64,000 bases of DNA from Actinomycetota bacterium (GTDB taxonomy: Bacteria > Actinomycetota > CADDZG01 > JAHWKV01 > JAOPZY01): the NCBI GenBank assembly GCA_035765775.1, contig DASTWV010000059.1, positions 186,001 to 250,000 on the forward strand, in the 5' to 3' direction. Positions 48,850-59,539 of this stretch are shown here, in pieces. Position numbers and translations under genes: made by a program. The number at the start of each line of letters is the position of its first letter. Within the stretch, counting starts at the first letter, position 1. The notes beneath the pieces were generated by a model, which saw only the letters and a list, made by a program, of their open reading frames with translations, made no database searches and was not told the origin of the DNA.

Positions 48850-49804
48850 CCAACTCGTCCAAATCGGCGGCGGGCAGCTCCAGGTCGGCCGCCGCCACCC
48901 AGGAATCCACCTGTTCCGGGCTCCGGGCGCCGACGATTGCCCCCGTGACCCCCGGCCACGCCAGCACCCAGGCCACCGCCACTGCCGCCGGGGTGACGCC
49001 ATGGCGCTCGGCAATGGGACGGAGCGCCTCGGCCAGGGCGAGGTTGCGCTCCAAGCCCTCGCCGGTGAAGTTGGGGTTGCGCGCGCGCCAGTCGTCCGGC
49101 GCCAGGGCCTCCACCCGGGCACGGGAGAACGAGCCGGTGAGCAGGCCGGACTGCATGGGGCTGTAGGCGATCACCCCGGTGTGGTGCTCGGCACACCAGG
49201 AGACGAGGCCGCCGGCGGCCTCGCGGTTGATCAGGGAGAGCGGGGGCTGGAGCGAGTCCACGTGGCCGATCCGGCTGGCGGCGGACACCTCCTCCACCGT
49301 GTGGTTGGATAGCCCGACCGCAGCCACCACGCCCTCGGCCTTCAGCTCCAGCATGGTGCCCCAGTAGTCCTCGACCGGCGCGCCGTCCTCGGGGGTCCAG
49401 TGCATCTGGTAGAGGTCGATGCCCTCGACCTGCAGGCGGCGCAGGGACTGCTCCACCTCCCAGCGGATGGACTCCGGCCTGCCCACCCGCCGGGCGGGTG
49501 CCATGGGATCGCCGTCGTCCCAGCGCAGGCCGCACTTGGTGAAGACGTAGGGCCGATCGGCGTCGCTGAACGGGGCGAGGGCCTCGGCGACCACCTCCTC
49601 GGAGTGGCCCAGGCCGTAGATCGCGGCCGTGTCCACCCAGTTGACCCCGGACTCCACGGCGCGGCGGATGGCGGCGATGGAGGCCTCGTCGTCCTGCGGC
49701 CCCCAACCGAAGCTCCAGCCGCCCCCGCCGGTGGCCCAGGCGCCGAACCCGACGGTGGTGAGGTCGAAGCCGGTGGCGCCCAGGGGGCGGGTGGCAGAGA
49801 TCAC
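48773..49804 (-). CDS. Aldo/keto reductase
   Basis: 343 residues, (beta/alpha)8 barrel with catalytic D58, Y63, K90, H135 in WVDTAAIYG, VFTKCG and LYQMHWTPED, and NADPH site TGAIVGARSPEQV. Substrate unknown; reduces aldehydes or ketones. GTG 49804. The C-terminal ~25 residues overlap the RsbW-like gene. Confidence 0.92.
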   Translation of the reverse strand: MISATRPLGATGFDLTTVGFGAWATGGGGWSFGWGPQDDEASIAAIRRAVESGVNWVDTAAIYGLGHSEEVVAEALAPFSDADRPYVFTKCGLRWDDGDPMAPARRVGRPESIRWEVEQSLRRLQVEGIDLYQMHWTPEDGAPVEDYWGTMLELKAEGVVAAVGLSNHTVEEVSAASRIGHVDSLQPPLSLINREAAGGLVSWCAEHHTGVIAYSPMQSGLLTGSFSRARVEALAPDDWRARNPNFTGEGLERNLALAEALRPIAERHGVTPAAVAVAWVLAWPGVTGAIVGARSPEQVDSWVAAADLELPAADLDELARAISATRAGSGPARPPAPDSATRS

Positions 49805-49829
49805 GGATGGAACATACCCCTGCTGCCGA

Positions 49830-49867
49830 CTCCTGGCTCGAGCCGGCTCGAGCCGGCGACCCAGGAG
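49830..49867. terminator. Inverted repeat between two minus-strand genes
   Basis: CTCCTGG and CCAGGAG flank a 24-base loop that contains CTCGAGCCGG twice. It lies between the lipoprotein gene end and the reductase start. Possible terminator; no T-run. Confidence 0.4.
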
Positions 49868-50254
49868 CTAGACCGGGTGGGTGAAGCGCAGCGGGAGGCG
49901 GTCGACGACGAACGCCGCCACGGCCTTCGCCGTCTTGGCGTCCACGGCCACCACCGCGTACGCTCCGCCCTTCGCCGGGTTGGCCCCGTTCACCGATCCC
50001 GGCTCGAAGCTGCCCTGGAAGGCCACGATGCACAGCGTCTCGCTGCCGAAGGCGGCGAACTCGGCGTGACGCTTCGCCACCGCCGAGGCCTTCACCTGCC
50101 GCACGCCGAGGTACCGGCCCTGCTGGTGCACCGCGGCCCGCGCAGCAGGGAGCGCCCGGAAGCACGCGCTGGACCCGGTACCGAGCGAGTTGCGCTGCCC
50201 GGCGCACCCGGCGAGCGCGAGGGCCGCCACCGCGACGACCAGGAGCCGCCTCAC
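49868..50254 (-). CDS. Small lipoprotein of unknown function
   Basis: 128 residues: MRRLLVVAVAALALAGC with lipobox Cys17, then a soluble domain with two more Cys (SSACFRAL, SETLCIVAFQG) and no known motif. GTG 50254 overlaps the stop of the preceding flippase-like gene (GTGA), so it is co-translated with it and probably works with it at the membrane. Confidence 0.75.
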   Translation of the reverse strand: MRRLLVVAVAALALAGCAGQRNSLGTGSSACFRALPAARAAVHQQGRYLGVRQVKASAVAKRHAEFAAFGSETLCIVAFQGSFEPGSVNGANPAKGGAYAVVAVDAKTAKAVAAFVVDRLPLRFTHPV

Positions 50255-51357
50255 GGCGCCACCAGGCCCGTGTGGTCCTTGCGGGCCTGCACCCGCAGGA
50301 CCAGGGCGGCCAGCCAGCCCGCCGGGAGCAGGAGCCAGAAACCGAGGATCCGGTAGAGGAGGACGGCCGCCACGGTGGCGGACTGCGTCCCGCCGTAGAA
50401 GACCAGGGCCACCGTCAGGCTGCCCTCCACCACGCCGAGGCCCCCGAGGGTCAGCGGCAGGTTCGCCGCCAGCTGCGCCGCCCCGTACGCCAGCAGCAGC
50501 CCCCGCCAGGGCACCCGGGCATGGACCGCCAGGAACGCGATGGCCAGGCAGGACAGGTCGAGGAGCCAGTTGGCCAGTGACCACCCCGCCGCCCGGGCCA
50601 GGGTCACCTTCGAGAGCTGCACCGCACCCAGGCGCTCCATCGCCCGGGCGCCCAGCTCTCCGGCGTCGCCCTCGGGGCGGTGCGCGACGCGCTGGGCGAG
50701 CCGTACCAGGGCCACGAGGACTACCCGGACGAACCGGGTCAGCAGGCCCCGGCGCACCACCTCGACCAGTCCGGCCCCCAGGACCGCCACCACGACGATG
50801 CCCCGGACGAGGTCGAGAGAGCTCGCCTGGCCCTCGGCGAGGCCCAACCCCACCAGGGCGACCAGCGCCAGGGCGGCGAACGCCACGACCGTGGACACCA
50901 CCAGCACCCAGCCCGCCAGGGTCGCATCGATCCCCCGCCGCCGGAACTGGCGGAAGGCGTAGATGGTCGACCAGGCGGGCCCCACCGGCAGCGAGTTCTG
51001 GATGGCGTTGGCGGCCAGTGTGATCCCGGTCAGAGGGCGGAGGCCCACCCGAGCGCCGCCGGCGGTGAGCAGCCGGCGCTCCATGCCGGCGTAGGCGATG
51101 ATCGAGGCCAGCTCAGCGCCCAGCGCCACCACGATCCAGGCACCGGACACGTGGCCGAGGGTGGCGAAGGCACCGGAGAGCTCGTTGCGCCGGCCGAAGA
51201 CGGCGTCGAGCGCCACCCCGGCCGCCACCACGCCCAGCCCGTACCGCAGGAGCACCCCGAGCACGTGTCGTGCCCCGCGGGCCCCGTTGGACGGCGCCGG
51301 GGGTTCCCGGGTCGCAGGAGGCGAAGAGGCGTCGTCGGGGGCCACGCCCGGCATCAT
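50251..51357 (-). CDS. Lysylphosphatidylglycerol synthase TM-like membrane protein
   Basis: 368 residues, eight or so helices, with NSLPVGPAWSTIYAFRQF and LPLTLGGLGVVEGSLT typical of the family. Paralogue of 15346-16455, here paired with a lipoprotein. Role unknown (lipid transport or flipping suspected). Confidence 0.85.
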   Translation of the reverse strand: MMPGVAPDDASSPPATREPPAPSNGARGARHVLGVLLRYGLGVVAAGVALDAVFGRRNELSGAFATLGHVSGAWIVVALGAELASIIAYAGMERRLLTAGGARVGLRPLTGITLAANAIQNSLPVGPAWSTIYAFRQFRRRGIDATLAGWVLVVSTVVAFAALALVALVGLGLAEGQASSLDLVRGIVVVAVLGAGLVEVVRRGLLTRFVRVVLVALVRLAQRVAHRPEGDAGELGARAMERLGAVQLSKVTLARAAGWSLANWLLDLSCLAIAFLAVHARVPWRGLLLAYGAAQLAANLPLTLGGLGVVEGSLTVALVFYGGTQSATVAAVLLYRILGFWLLLPAGWLAALVLRVQARKDHTGLVAP

Positions 51358-51457
51358 CCGCTCCCTGCCTTGGCTGCGCCTGGAGCACCGGCTGGTGCTC
51401 GCCCGCGGCGCTCCTCAGCACCCCCCGTATGGCGGGGCCCGATGGTACGGTGGCCGC

Positions 51458-52366
51458 GTGGCCCAGTACCGCCATCCTCCCCGGCATCGTGCGGACCCAC
51501 CGCGGCCCACAGGGCCCCCGATCGGGAAGATCGTGCTCATCGGGTTCCTCGGGCTGATGTTGCTCGCCGGGCTCGGAGCCCTGGGCGGCTGGGCGATCAA
51601 CCAGGCGGACAACCCGGTCGCCATTCCCAGCTTCACACCACCGGCTTCGGTAGCCCCCAACCCTTCCCAGGCCCCGATCCCCACCTCCACGGCGCAGGCC
51701 CCCGCCGGGCCGGCGGTTGACCTGCCGGTGGTGATCGCGGCCCTCGGCCCCGGGGCGACCGGCCCGGCGGTGACCGCCTTCCAGCAGCGCCTGGCGAACC
51801 TCTCGTACATGGTGGGGCCAGTGGACGGCAACTACGGCGCGGCGATGTCCTACGCCGTCACCGCCTTCCAGAAGGTCGAGGGCCTGCCCCGCACCGGCGT
51901 CGTCGATGCTCTGACCCGGTCGGCGATGCAGACCGCCGGCGTGCCGGCACCGGCCTACGCCGCCCCGCCCGACCACATTGAAGTGGACATCGCCCACCAG
52001 GTCATGCTCATCGTGGACAACGGCCAGGTGACCGCCACCGTGGCCGTGTCGACGGGCACCGACAAGAAGTTCACTGAGAAGGACTCGCCCGGGCCCCACA
52101 AGGCGGTGACGCCCAACGGTGTCTTCAGCGTGCTGTGGAAACACAACGGCTGGTGGACCTCGCCCCTGGGCCAGATGTACAAGCCGTCGTTCATTGACGA
52201 CTCCCTGGGCATCGCCATCCACGGGTACCCGGAGGTGCCGCCCCAGCCGGCGTCGCACGGCTGCATCCGGGTCCCGATGCCCTTCGCCGACGCCATCTAC
52301 GCCCACGACACGTCGGTGGGGTTGACGGTGTTCGTGCACGGCGGGCCGGACGGCCCGAACCCGTAG
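51458..52366 (+). CDS. L,D-transpeptidase with peptidoglycan-binding domain
   Basis: 302 residues: N-terminal membrane anchor (KIVLIGFLGLMLLAGLGALG), Pro/Thr linker, a PG_binding_1 domain (TGPAVTAFQQRLANLSY, NYGAAMSYAVTAFQKVEGLPRTG) and a YkuD domain with IHGYPEVP and SHGCIRVP, catalytic Cys269. Makes 3-3 cross-links in peptidoglycan. GTG 51458, no classical Shine-Dalgarno. Confidence 0.93.
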   Translation: MAQYRHPPRHRADPPRPTGPPIGKIVLIGFLGLMLLAGLGALGGWAINQADNPVAIPSFTPPASVAPNPSQAPIPTSTAQAPAGPAVDLPVVIAALGPGATGPAVTAFQQRLANLSYMVGPVDGNYGAAMSYAVTAFQKVEGLPRTGVVDALTRSAMQTAGVPAPAYAAPPDHIEVDIAHQVMLIVDNGQVTATVAVSTGTDKKFTEKDSPGPHKAVTPNGVFSVLWKHNGWWTSPLGQMYKPSFIDDSLGIAIHGYPEVPPQPASHGCIRVPMPFADAIYAHDTSVGLTVFVHGGPDGPNP

Positions 52367-52431
52367 GACGGGGCCGCTAGAGTGGCCTCGGGGGCGGGCG
52401 GGGTGGGCTCGGCCGACTCGGGAGGTAACCA

Positions 52432-53453
52432 ATGCAACTCGGCATGATCGGTCTCGGCCGCATGGGGGCCAACCTCGTGCGGCGCCTGATACGGGACGGC
52501 CACACATGCGTCGTGTACGACCATTCCGCCGACGCCGTGCAGGCGATGGTGCAGGAGGGGGCGACGGGGGCCGCTTCGCTCGAGGAGTTCGTCGCCCAGC
52601 TCGAGGCTCCCCGGGCGGCCTGGGTGATGATCCCGGCGGCCTACGTGGGCGACACGGTGCACCAGTTGGCGGGCCTCATGGCCGCGGGCGACATCATCAT
52701 CGACGGCGGCAACTCCTACTACCGGGACGACATCGACCGGGCGGCTGCCCTTGCTGGACAGGGGATCCGCTACCTGGACGTGGGCACCTCAGGGGGTGTC
52801 TTCGGACTCGAGCGGGGCTTCTGCCTGATGATCGGCGGCGACCGCGACGCGGTCGCCCACCTGGACCCGGTCTTCGCCACCATCGCTCCGGGCGTCGACG
52901 CCGCCCCGCGCACGCCGGGACGCACCGGGGAGCCCACCACGGCGGAGCAGGGGTACCTGCACTGCGGGCCGGCCGGCGCCGGGCACTTCGTCAAGATGGT
53001 GCACAACGGCATCGAGTACGGCCTCATGGCGGCCTTCGCCGAGGGCCTGGGCGTGCTCGAGGCGGCGAACGCGGGCACGCAGCGCCGGGAGACCGACGCC
53101 GAGACCGCCCCCCTGCGCGAGCCGCAGTACTACCAGTACGACCTGGACGTGCCGGCAGTGGCCGAGCTGTGGCGCCGGGGCAGCGTTGTGGCCTCCTGGC
53201 TGCTGGACCTGACCGCCGAGGCCCTGGCGGCCGACCCGGAGCTCAGCGCCTTCACCGGCCGGGTCTCCGACTCGGGCGAGGGCCGCTGGACGGTGCTGGC
53301 GGCAGTCGACGAGGGGGTTCCGGCCCACGTCCTCAGCGCCGCGCTCTTCGAGCGCTTCGCATCCCAGGGCCGGGCGGCGTTTGCCGGCAAGGTGCTGTCG
53401 GCCATGCGCCATGAGTTCGGTGGCCACGCCGAGAAGCCCGCGTCGGGAGGGGC

Positions 53454-53457
<4 letters not shown>
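52432..53457 (+). CDS. gnd: 6-phosphogluconate dehydrogenase (decarboxylating), YqeC/GntZ type
   Basis: 341 residues: [19 protein letters not shown] Rossmann motif, [44 protein letters not shown] (catalytic Lys/His/Glu). The shorter C-terminus marks the NAD-type class. Converts 6-phosphogluconate to ribulose-5-phosphate. GGAGGTAACCA precedes ATG 52432; overlaps zwf by 4 bp (ATGA). Confidence 0.95.
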
Positions 53458-54887
<1,430 letters not shown>

Positions 54888-54917
54888 GGAGCGCCTCCGG
54901 TGGGAGGCTCGTTGCCG

Positions 54918-55577
54918 TTAGTGCGCCAGGCCCGCCACCGCGTTGATGGTCATGGCGATGATCGCAGTGCCGAACACGTAGGACAGCACCGCGTGGCGGA
55001 GCACGGTCCGCCGGATGTGGCGGGCGATGATGTCGGTGTCGGACACCTGGTAAGTCATGCCGACGGTGAATGCCAGGTAGGCGAAGTCGGCGTAGGTGGG
55101 CTCCCGGTCGTCGTGGAAGTCGATGCCCCCCTTGGGCTCGGCGTAGAAGAGCCGGGCGTAGCGCAGCGTGAAGATCGTGTGCACCACGCTCCACGACACC
55201 ACGACGCTCAGCACCCCGATAACGGTGAGCAGGGCCTTCGCCGCCCCGTTCTCGTTGGCGGCCTTCAGCACCGTCAGCCCCACGGCCAGGAGGCTGGCGG
55301 CGCTGGCGCCCATCAGCATGGAGTCGGCGGCCGTCCGGCTGCTGTCCTCCCGCACCGCGATGCGCGCGGTCTCGGCGCCGTCGCGGCCGATGACCGACCC
55401 CAGGGCGGAGAGCACGAAAATGGCTGCGGCAACATCCCAGCCGCCCAGGACGGCGGCCTGCCAGGGGGCGGTGAAGGCAGCCACCACCAAGACCACGACG
55501 CCGCCGGCGGCGGCGATCACTGCCCGCTTGCCGGCGGAGAGCTGGCGGTGGGCACCCATATCCGTGTTGCCAGACAT
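54918..55577 (-). CDS. DUF1345 membrane protein
   Basis: 219 residues, four or five helices and the family block SVVHTIFTLRYARLFY, DFAYLAFTVGMTYQVSDTDI. Function unknown. AGGTTC-type weak binding site before ATG 55577. Convergent with zwf. Confidence 0.85.
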   Translation of the reverse strand: MSGNTDMGAHRQLSAGKRAVIAAAGGVVVLVVAAFTAPWQAAVLGGWDVAAAIFVLSALGSVIGRDGAETARIAVREDSSRTAADSMLMGASAASLLAVGLTVLKAANENGAAKALLTVIGVLSVVVSWSVVHTIFTLRYARLFYAEPKGGIDFHDDREPTYADFAYLAFTVGMTYQVSDTDIIARHIRRTVLRHAVLSYVFGTAIIAMTINAVAGLAH

Positions 55578-55697
55578 AGAACCTCCATCGATCTGCAGGT
55601 CGCCCGCCCGTATTCCCGGACGTCGGGGAGGGTGGAGTCAACATACCCAGCCAAGACCCGAACCCTCCTGCGGGCGCCGGAGGCGTAGGATCGGCCC

Positions 55698-56033
55698 ATG
55701 GCAGTGCTCCGGGTCGCGGGTCCCCTACGAGCGCTCGCCGGAGGGAACTCCGAGCACGAGGTGGAGGCCGGTACCGTGCTGGAGCTGCTGCGGCTCTTCG
55801 AAGACATCCACCCCGCAACCAGCGGCTGGATCCTCGACGAGCGGGGCCGCATACGGCAGCACATCAACGTTTTCGTCAACGCCGAGCTGGCGGTGGCGGC
55901 GACACCCCTGGCCACCGGCGACCAGGTGGACGTCCTACCCGCCATCTCCGGAGGAAGTCGCCATGGCCGAGCTGGTGATCGGTACCAAGAAGGGATTGTT
56001 CGTCCTGCAGGGCAGCCCGGAGACGGGCTTTGA
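55698..56033 (+). CDS. MoaD/ThiS-family ubiquitin-like protein with C-terminal extension
   Basis: 111 residues: beta-grasp fold (VLRVAGPLRALAGG, INVFVNAELAV, GDQVDVLPAISGG). The diglycine (85-86), normally the exact C-terminus for thiolation, is followed by 25 more residues that are antisense-free coding overlapping the next gene (71 bp). Either the tail is cleaved or there is a frameshift. The pair with a BNR-repeat protein recurs in actinobacteria as far as I know. Confidence 0.78.
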   Translation: MAVLRVAGPLRALAGGNSEHEVEAGTVLELLRLFEDIHPATSGWILDERGRIRQHINVFVNAELAVAATPLATGDQVDVLPAISGGSRHGRAGDRYQEGIVRPAGQPGDGL

Positions 56034-57030
56034 CATCACCGCCCGGGCATTCGCCGGTGAGCCGGTCGAGTTCGGGCGCCGGGATCCGAGGACCGGGCGC
56101 CTGCTGGCCTCGGTGACCTCGCCCTTCTATGGGCCCAAGATCTGGTGGACCGAGGACCCGGCGGGGCCCTGGACGCAGGCGTCGGGCACGGCCCTGCCGG
56201 AGGGCGGCGACGACGCCCTGGTACGGATCTGGAGCATCGTGGTGGGCGAGTCCGAGGGCTTGGTGTATGCCGGCGGCGACCCGGGTGTGCTCTTCGAGAG
56301 CCGGGACGGCGGCGCCAGCTGGGCGGTCAACCAGGGCCTATGGGACCACCCCAGCCGGCCCTCGTGGGACCCGGGCGGCGGCGGGTTGTGCATCCACTCC
56401 GTCGTTCCGTGGCCCGGGGACCCGAACCGGCTGGCACTGGGGATCTCGGCGGCGGGCATCTGGCTGACCGATGACGGGGGCGCATCCTGGCGCCCGAGCA
56501 ACCGGGGCATCGTGCCCCGCTACCTGCCCGAGGAAGCGCGGCCGGACGCCCGCCAGATCTGCGTGCACAACCTGCAGCGGGCACAAGCTCGCCCCGAGCG
56601 GCTGGTGATGCAGTTCCACGGCGGCGTCTACCGGTCGGATGACGCCGGCGAGAGCTGGGTGGACATCGGGGCCGGGCTGCCGTCCGACTTCGGCTTCCCG
56701 GCGGTCGTGGACCCCGCCGACCCGGACAGCGCCTTCGTCATCCCGATGACCGCCGACACCGACCGGGTGATGCCCGACGGCCGGCTCCGGGTCTATGAGA
56801 CCCGCGACGCCGGGGAGACCTGGACCGCCCGGGGCGAGGGGCTCCCCGACCGGGACACCTACCTCACGGTCCTGCGCCAGGCCTTTGCCCGCGCCGGCGA
56901 GGGGCAGGGGCTCCAGCTCTACTTCGGGGCCACATCGGGCGAGGTCTTCGGCTCGGGCGACGCGGGCGCCACCTGGACGACCGTGGCCTCCCGCATGCCT
57001 CCCGTGTTCTCGGTGACTGCCACCGCGTGA
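55963..57030 (+). CDS. BNR/sortilin-like beta-propeller protein
   Basis: 355 residues with repeated SRDGGASW, TDDGGASWRP, SDDAGESWVDIG, TRDAGETWTARG and SGDAGATW Asp-box motifs of sialidase-like propellers. No signal peptide, so cytoplasmic; a glycosidase role is not shown. Its ribosome binding site (GGAGGA) lies in the diglycine codons of the MoaD-like gene, and its stop overlaps the GTG of the patatin gene. Confidence 0.85.
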   Translation: MAELVIGTKKGLFVLQGSPETGFDITARAFAGEPVEFGRRDPRTGRLLASVTSPFYGPKIWWTEDPAGPWTQASGTALPEGGDDALVRIWSIVVGESEGLVYAGGDPGVLFESRDGGASWAVNQGLWDHPSRPSWDPGGGGLCIHSVVPWPGDPNRLALGISAAGIWLTDDGGASWRPSNRGIVPRYLPEEARPDARQICVHNLQRAQARPERLVMQFHGGVYRSDDAGESWVDIGAGLPSDFGFPAVVDPADPDSAFVIPMTADTDRVMPDGRLRVYETRDAGETWTARGEGLPDRDTYLTVLRQAFARAGEGQGLQLYFGATSGEVFGSGDAGATWTTVASRMPPVFSVTATA

Positions 57031-59402
57031 CGGGGAACAGCGTGACGGGGAACAACGAGCCCGGCAACGGCGAGCCCGGGAGCGGCGTGGCGGCAGGCCC
57101 CGAGCGCCTCCTCGACGTTTGGCCCTACCACCGGGCCGAGCCCCGGGCGGCCGGGCGGCCGCCACTGCGGGCGGAGCGGGGCCCGCACGACAAGCCCTGG
57201 GGGATCTGCCTGTCAGGCGGCGGGATCCGGGCGGCGTCGATGGCTCTGGGGGCTCTCCAGGCGATGGACCGCCGGGGCATGCTGACCGGCGAGCAGCACG
57301 CCACCTACCTCTCGGCGGTGTCGGGCGGCTCGTACGCCGCCGGGGCCTACACAATCCTGGCCCGCCAGCTCCAGCCCCGGGAGGGTGACCCGGCAGACCC
57401 GCCCCACCAGGAGCCGCCGATGGCGGATGTCCCTCCCTTCGCCCGCCTCGACCGGGCGGGCTCCGACCCCTCCCGGGCCCGGCTGCCCGCCACACCGGAG
57501 GAGCGCTACCTGGTCGACCACACCCTCTACCTGGAGCACGGCCCGGGGGGCGCGCCCGGGGCGCTGTGGCATCTGACGATGGGCATCCTGGTCAACCTCG
57601 CCCTCCTGGTGCTGACGACCGACGCCGTCGCCCGCCCGGCCGGCTGGCTCGCCGGGCGCCTGCACCCCGCAGCACTGGGCCAGGGCGACCACGTGCACGC
57701 GATCTCGATCCTGCCCTGGGAGTGGATCGTGCTGGCGGTGCTCGGGGGCCTGGCGGTGCTGGCCGGGGTGCTGTCGGTGCTACGCCCCTCGGGCGAGGAG
57801 ACCCGGTGGCTGGGGCGGGCCTCCCTCGGCCTCCTCAACGCCGCGCTCGTCTGGCTGGTGATCATCGGGTTCCCCTTCGTGCTGGTGGCGGTGCGCTGGC
57901 TGCTGGACCCGGCGGTGGCGACGCAGCGGGTGGGCCAGACGACCGCCCGCCTCGGGGTCGCCGCCAGTGCCGGCGGTGGCCTGAGCCTGGTGGTGGGCCT
58001 TGCCCAGATCCGCCGCCTATGGGCCGGGCGGCCCAAGCTGAGCGACCTCCCCACCGGCGGGGTCCGCGGGTTCCTGCTGAGCCACAAGACTGCCATCCTC
58101 AACGCCGTCGCTTCGGTCGCCGGCCCCCTGCTGATCGGCGCCACGTTCGCGGCCCTCGCCACCAGTGCGGCGGGGGCGGCGGCGCACGGCGGCACGCGCT
58201 GGGGGACGGACATCGAGTGGTGGATCTTCCTGGTCGTGGTGCTGGCGGGGCTGTGGCTGGTGGGCGATCTCAACGCCTGGTCGCCGCACAGTTACTACTA
58301 CGAGCGCCTGGGCTCGGTGTTCGCCGTCGGCCGGCAGGCAGCCGGGCGGCCCGACCCCCGGCTCCGGGGCTCCACCGACCCGTCCAGCCTGGTGACCTGG
58401 CACGGCGAGCCGGTGGGTGCCCTGCCCTGGAACCTGGAGAACCCGGGACTCCAGCTGGGGCGTGCCCAGCCAGAGCGCTTCCCCGAGGTCCTCATCTGCG
58501 CCTGCGCCAATGTGAACGACTACGGGTCGATCCCGACCGGGTTCAACGCCACCTCGTTCGTGTTCTCCAGCCGGATGGTCGGGGGCCCGTTGGTGGGGGC
58601 GGTGCCCACCGATGAGTACGAGGCGGCCCTCGGGGGCCTGGTGATCAACCTGCCGGAGGCAGTCAGCATCGCCGGGGCGGCGGCCGCCCCGGCCATGGGG
58701 AAGATGACCCGGGGTGCCCTCCGGTTCGTGCTGACGGTGGCGAACGTGCGTCTCGGGGTCTGGATCATCAACCCCCGCCACCTCAAGGACCAGCACGGCG
58801 GCAAGCGGTCGCCTGCCTTCCCCCGGCCCACGTACCTCTTCCGGGAGATGTTCGGGCTCAACCACCTCGACGCCCCCTACCTCTACGTCACCGACGGCGG
58901 CCACTACGAGAACCTGGGCCTGGTCGAGCAGCTCCGGCGGGGCTGCCGGTGGGTCTTCTGTCTCGACGCGGCGGGCGACGCGGTCACGAGCTTCCACACC
59001 CTGGGCGACGCCCTGGCCATCGCCCGGTCCGAGCTGGGCGTCGAGATCGACATCGACCCGGGGCGGGCGATGGCGCCGGTGAGCGACCTCCGGCCTGGCG
59101 ACCATCAGCCCTGGGTGGCGCAGGCCTGGTGCACGGGAACGATCCACTACCCGGGCCAGGCCGAGCCCGGCACCCTCGTGTACGTCAAGGCCGGAGTCCC
59201 GTCCGACGCCCCGTGGGACGTACGGGACTATGCCGAGGCCCACAGCCAGTTCCCCACCGACCCCACCCTCGACCAGCTCTACGACGCCGGCCGGGTGGCG
59301 GCCTACCGGGCGCTGGGCGAATTCATCACCGACCGGGCGCTCGACGACGTGTGGGACGAGTTCTCGGCCTGGCGCGGTGGCCCGGCGGGGGCCGGTATCT
59401 GA
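57027..59402 (+). CDS. Patatin-like phospholipase with inserted membrane region
   Basis: 791 residues. N-terminal patatin half: oxyanion SGGGIRAA (63-70) and nucleophile in SGGSYAAG (Ser102). Catalytic Asp623 in TDGGHYENLG closes the dyad. Between them, ~190-420, lie about five or six membrane helices (WIVLAVLGGLAVLAGVLSV and others). This joins lipase and membrane parts in one chain. GTG 57027 coupled to the BNR gene. Likely a lipid acyl hydrolase at the inner membrane; substrate unknown. Confidence 0.85.
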   Translation: MTGNSVTGNNEPGNGEPGSGVAAGPERLLDVWPYHRAEPRAAGRPPLRAERGPHDKPWGICLSGGGIRAASMALGALQAMDRRGMLTGEQHATYLSAVSGGSYAAGAYTILARQLQPREGDPADPPHQEPPMADVPPFARLDRAGSDPSRARLPATPEERYLVDHTLYLEHGPGGAPGALWHLTMGILVNLALLVLTTDAVARPAGWLAGRLHPAALGQGDHVHAISILPWEWIVLAVLGGLAVLAGVLSVLRPSGEETRWLGRASLGLLNAALVWLVIIGFPFVLVAVRWLLDPAVATQRVGQTTARLGVAASAGGGLSLVVGLAQIRRLWAGRPKLSDLPTGGVRGFLLSHKTAILNAVASVAGPLLIGATFAALATSAAGAAAHGGTRWGTDIEWWIFLVVVLAGLWLVGDLNAWSPHSYYYERLGSVFAVGRQAAGRPDPRLRGSTDPSSLVTWHGEPVGALPWNLENPGLQLGRAQPERFPEVLICACANVNDYGSIPTGFNATSFVFSSRMVGGPLVGAVPTDEYEAALGGLVINLPEAVSIAGAAAAPAMGKMTRGALRFVLTVANVRLGVWIINPRHLKDQHGGKRSPAFPRPTYLFREMFGLNHLDAPYLYVTDGGHYENLGLVEQLRRGCRWVFCLDAAGDAVTSFHTLGDALAIARSELGVEIDIDPGRAMAPVSDLRPGDHQPWVAQAWCTGTIHYPGQAEPGTLVYVKAGVPSDAPWDVRDYAEAHSQFPTDPTLDQLYDAGRVAAYRALGEFITDRALDDVWDEFSAWRGGPAGAGI

Positions 59403-59539
59403 GAACAAAAGAGGGCCCGCCGCGGCTTCGAGCGGGATAGCCCCTAGGTCCGGGCCACCGCCAGGTCGAGCCTGCCGGCGCCCCACCGGCGCGGGCTGGC
59501 AGCCCTGACCCCAGAAAACGGCGCTACATTGGGTCGCTC

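Noticed and set aside
48846-50207. 453-residue minus frame
   Set aside because: Shadow of the aldo/keto reductase; the true frame carries D-Y-K-H residues.
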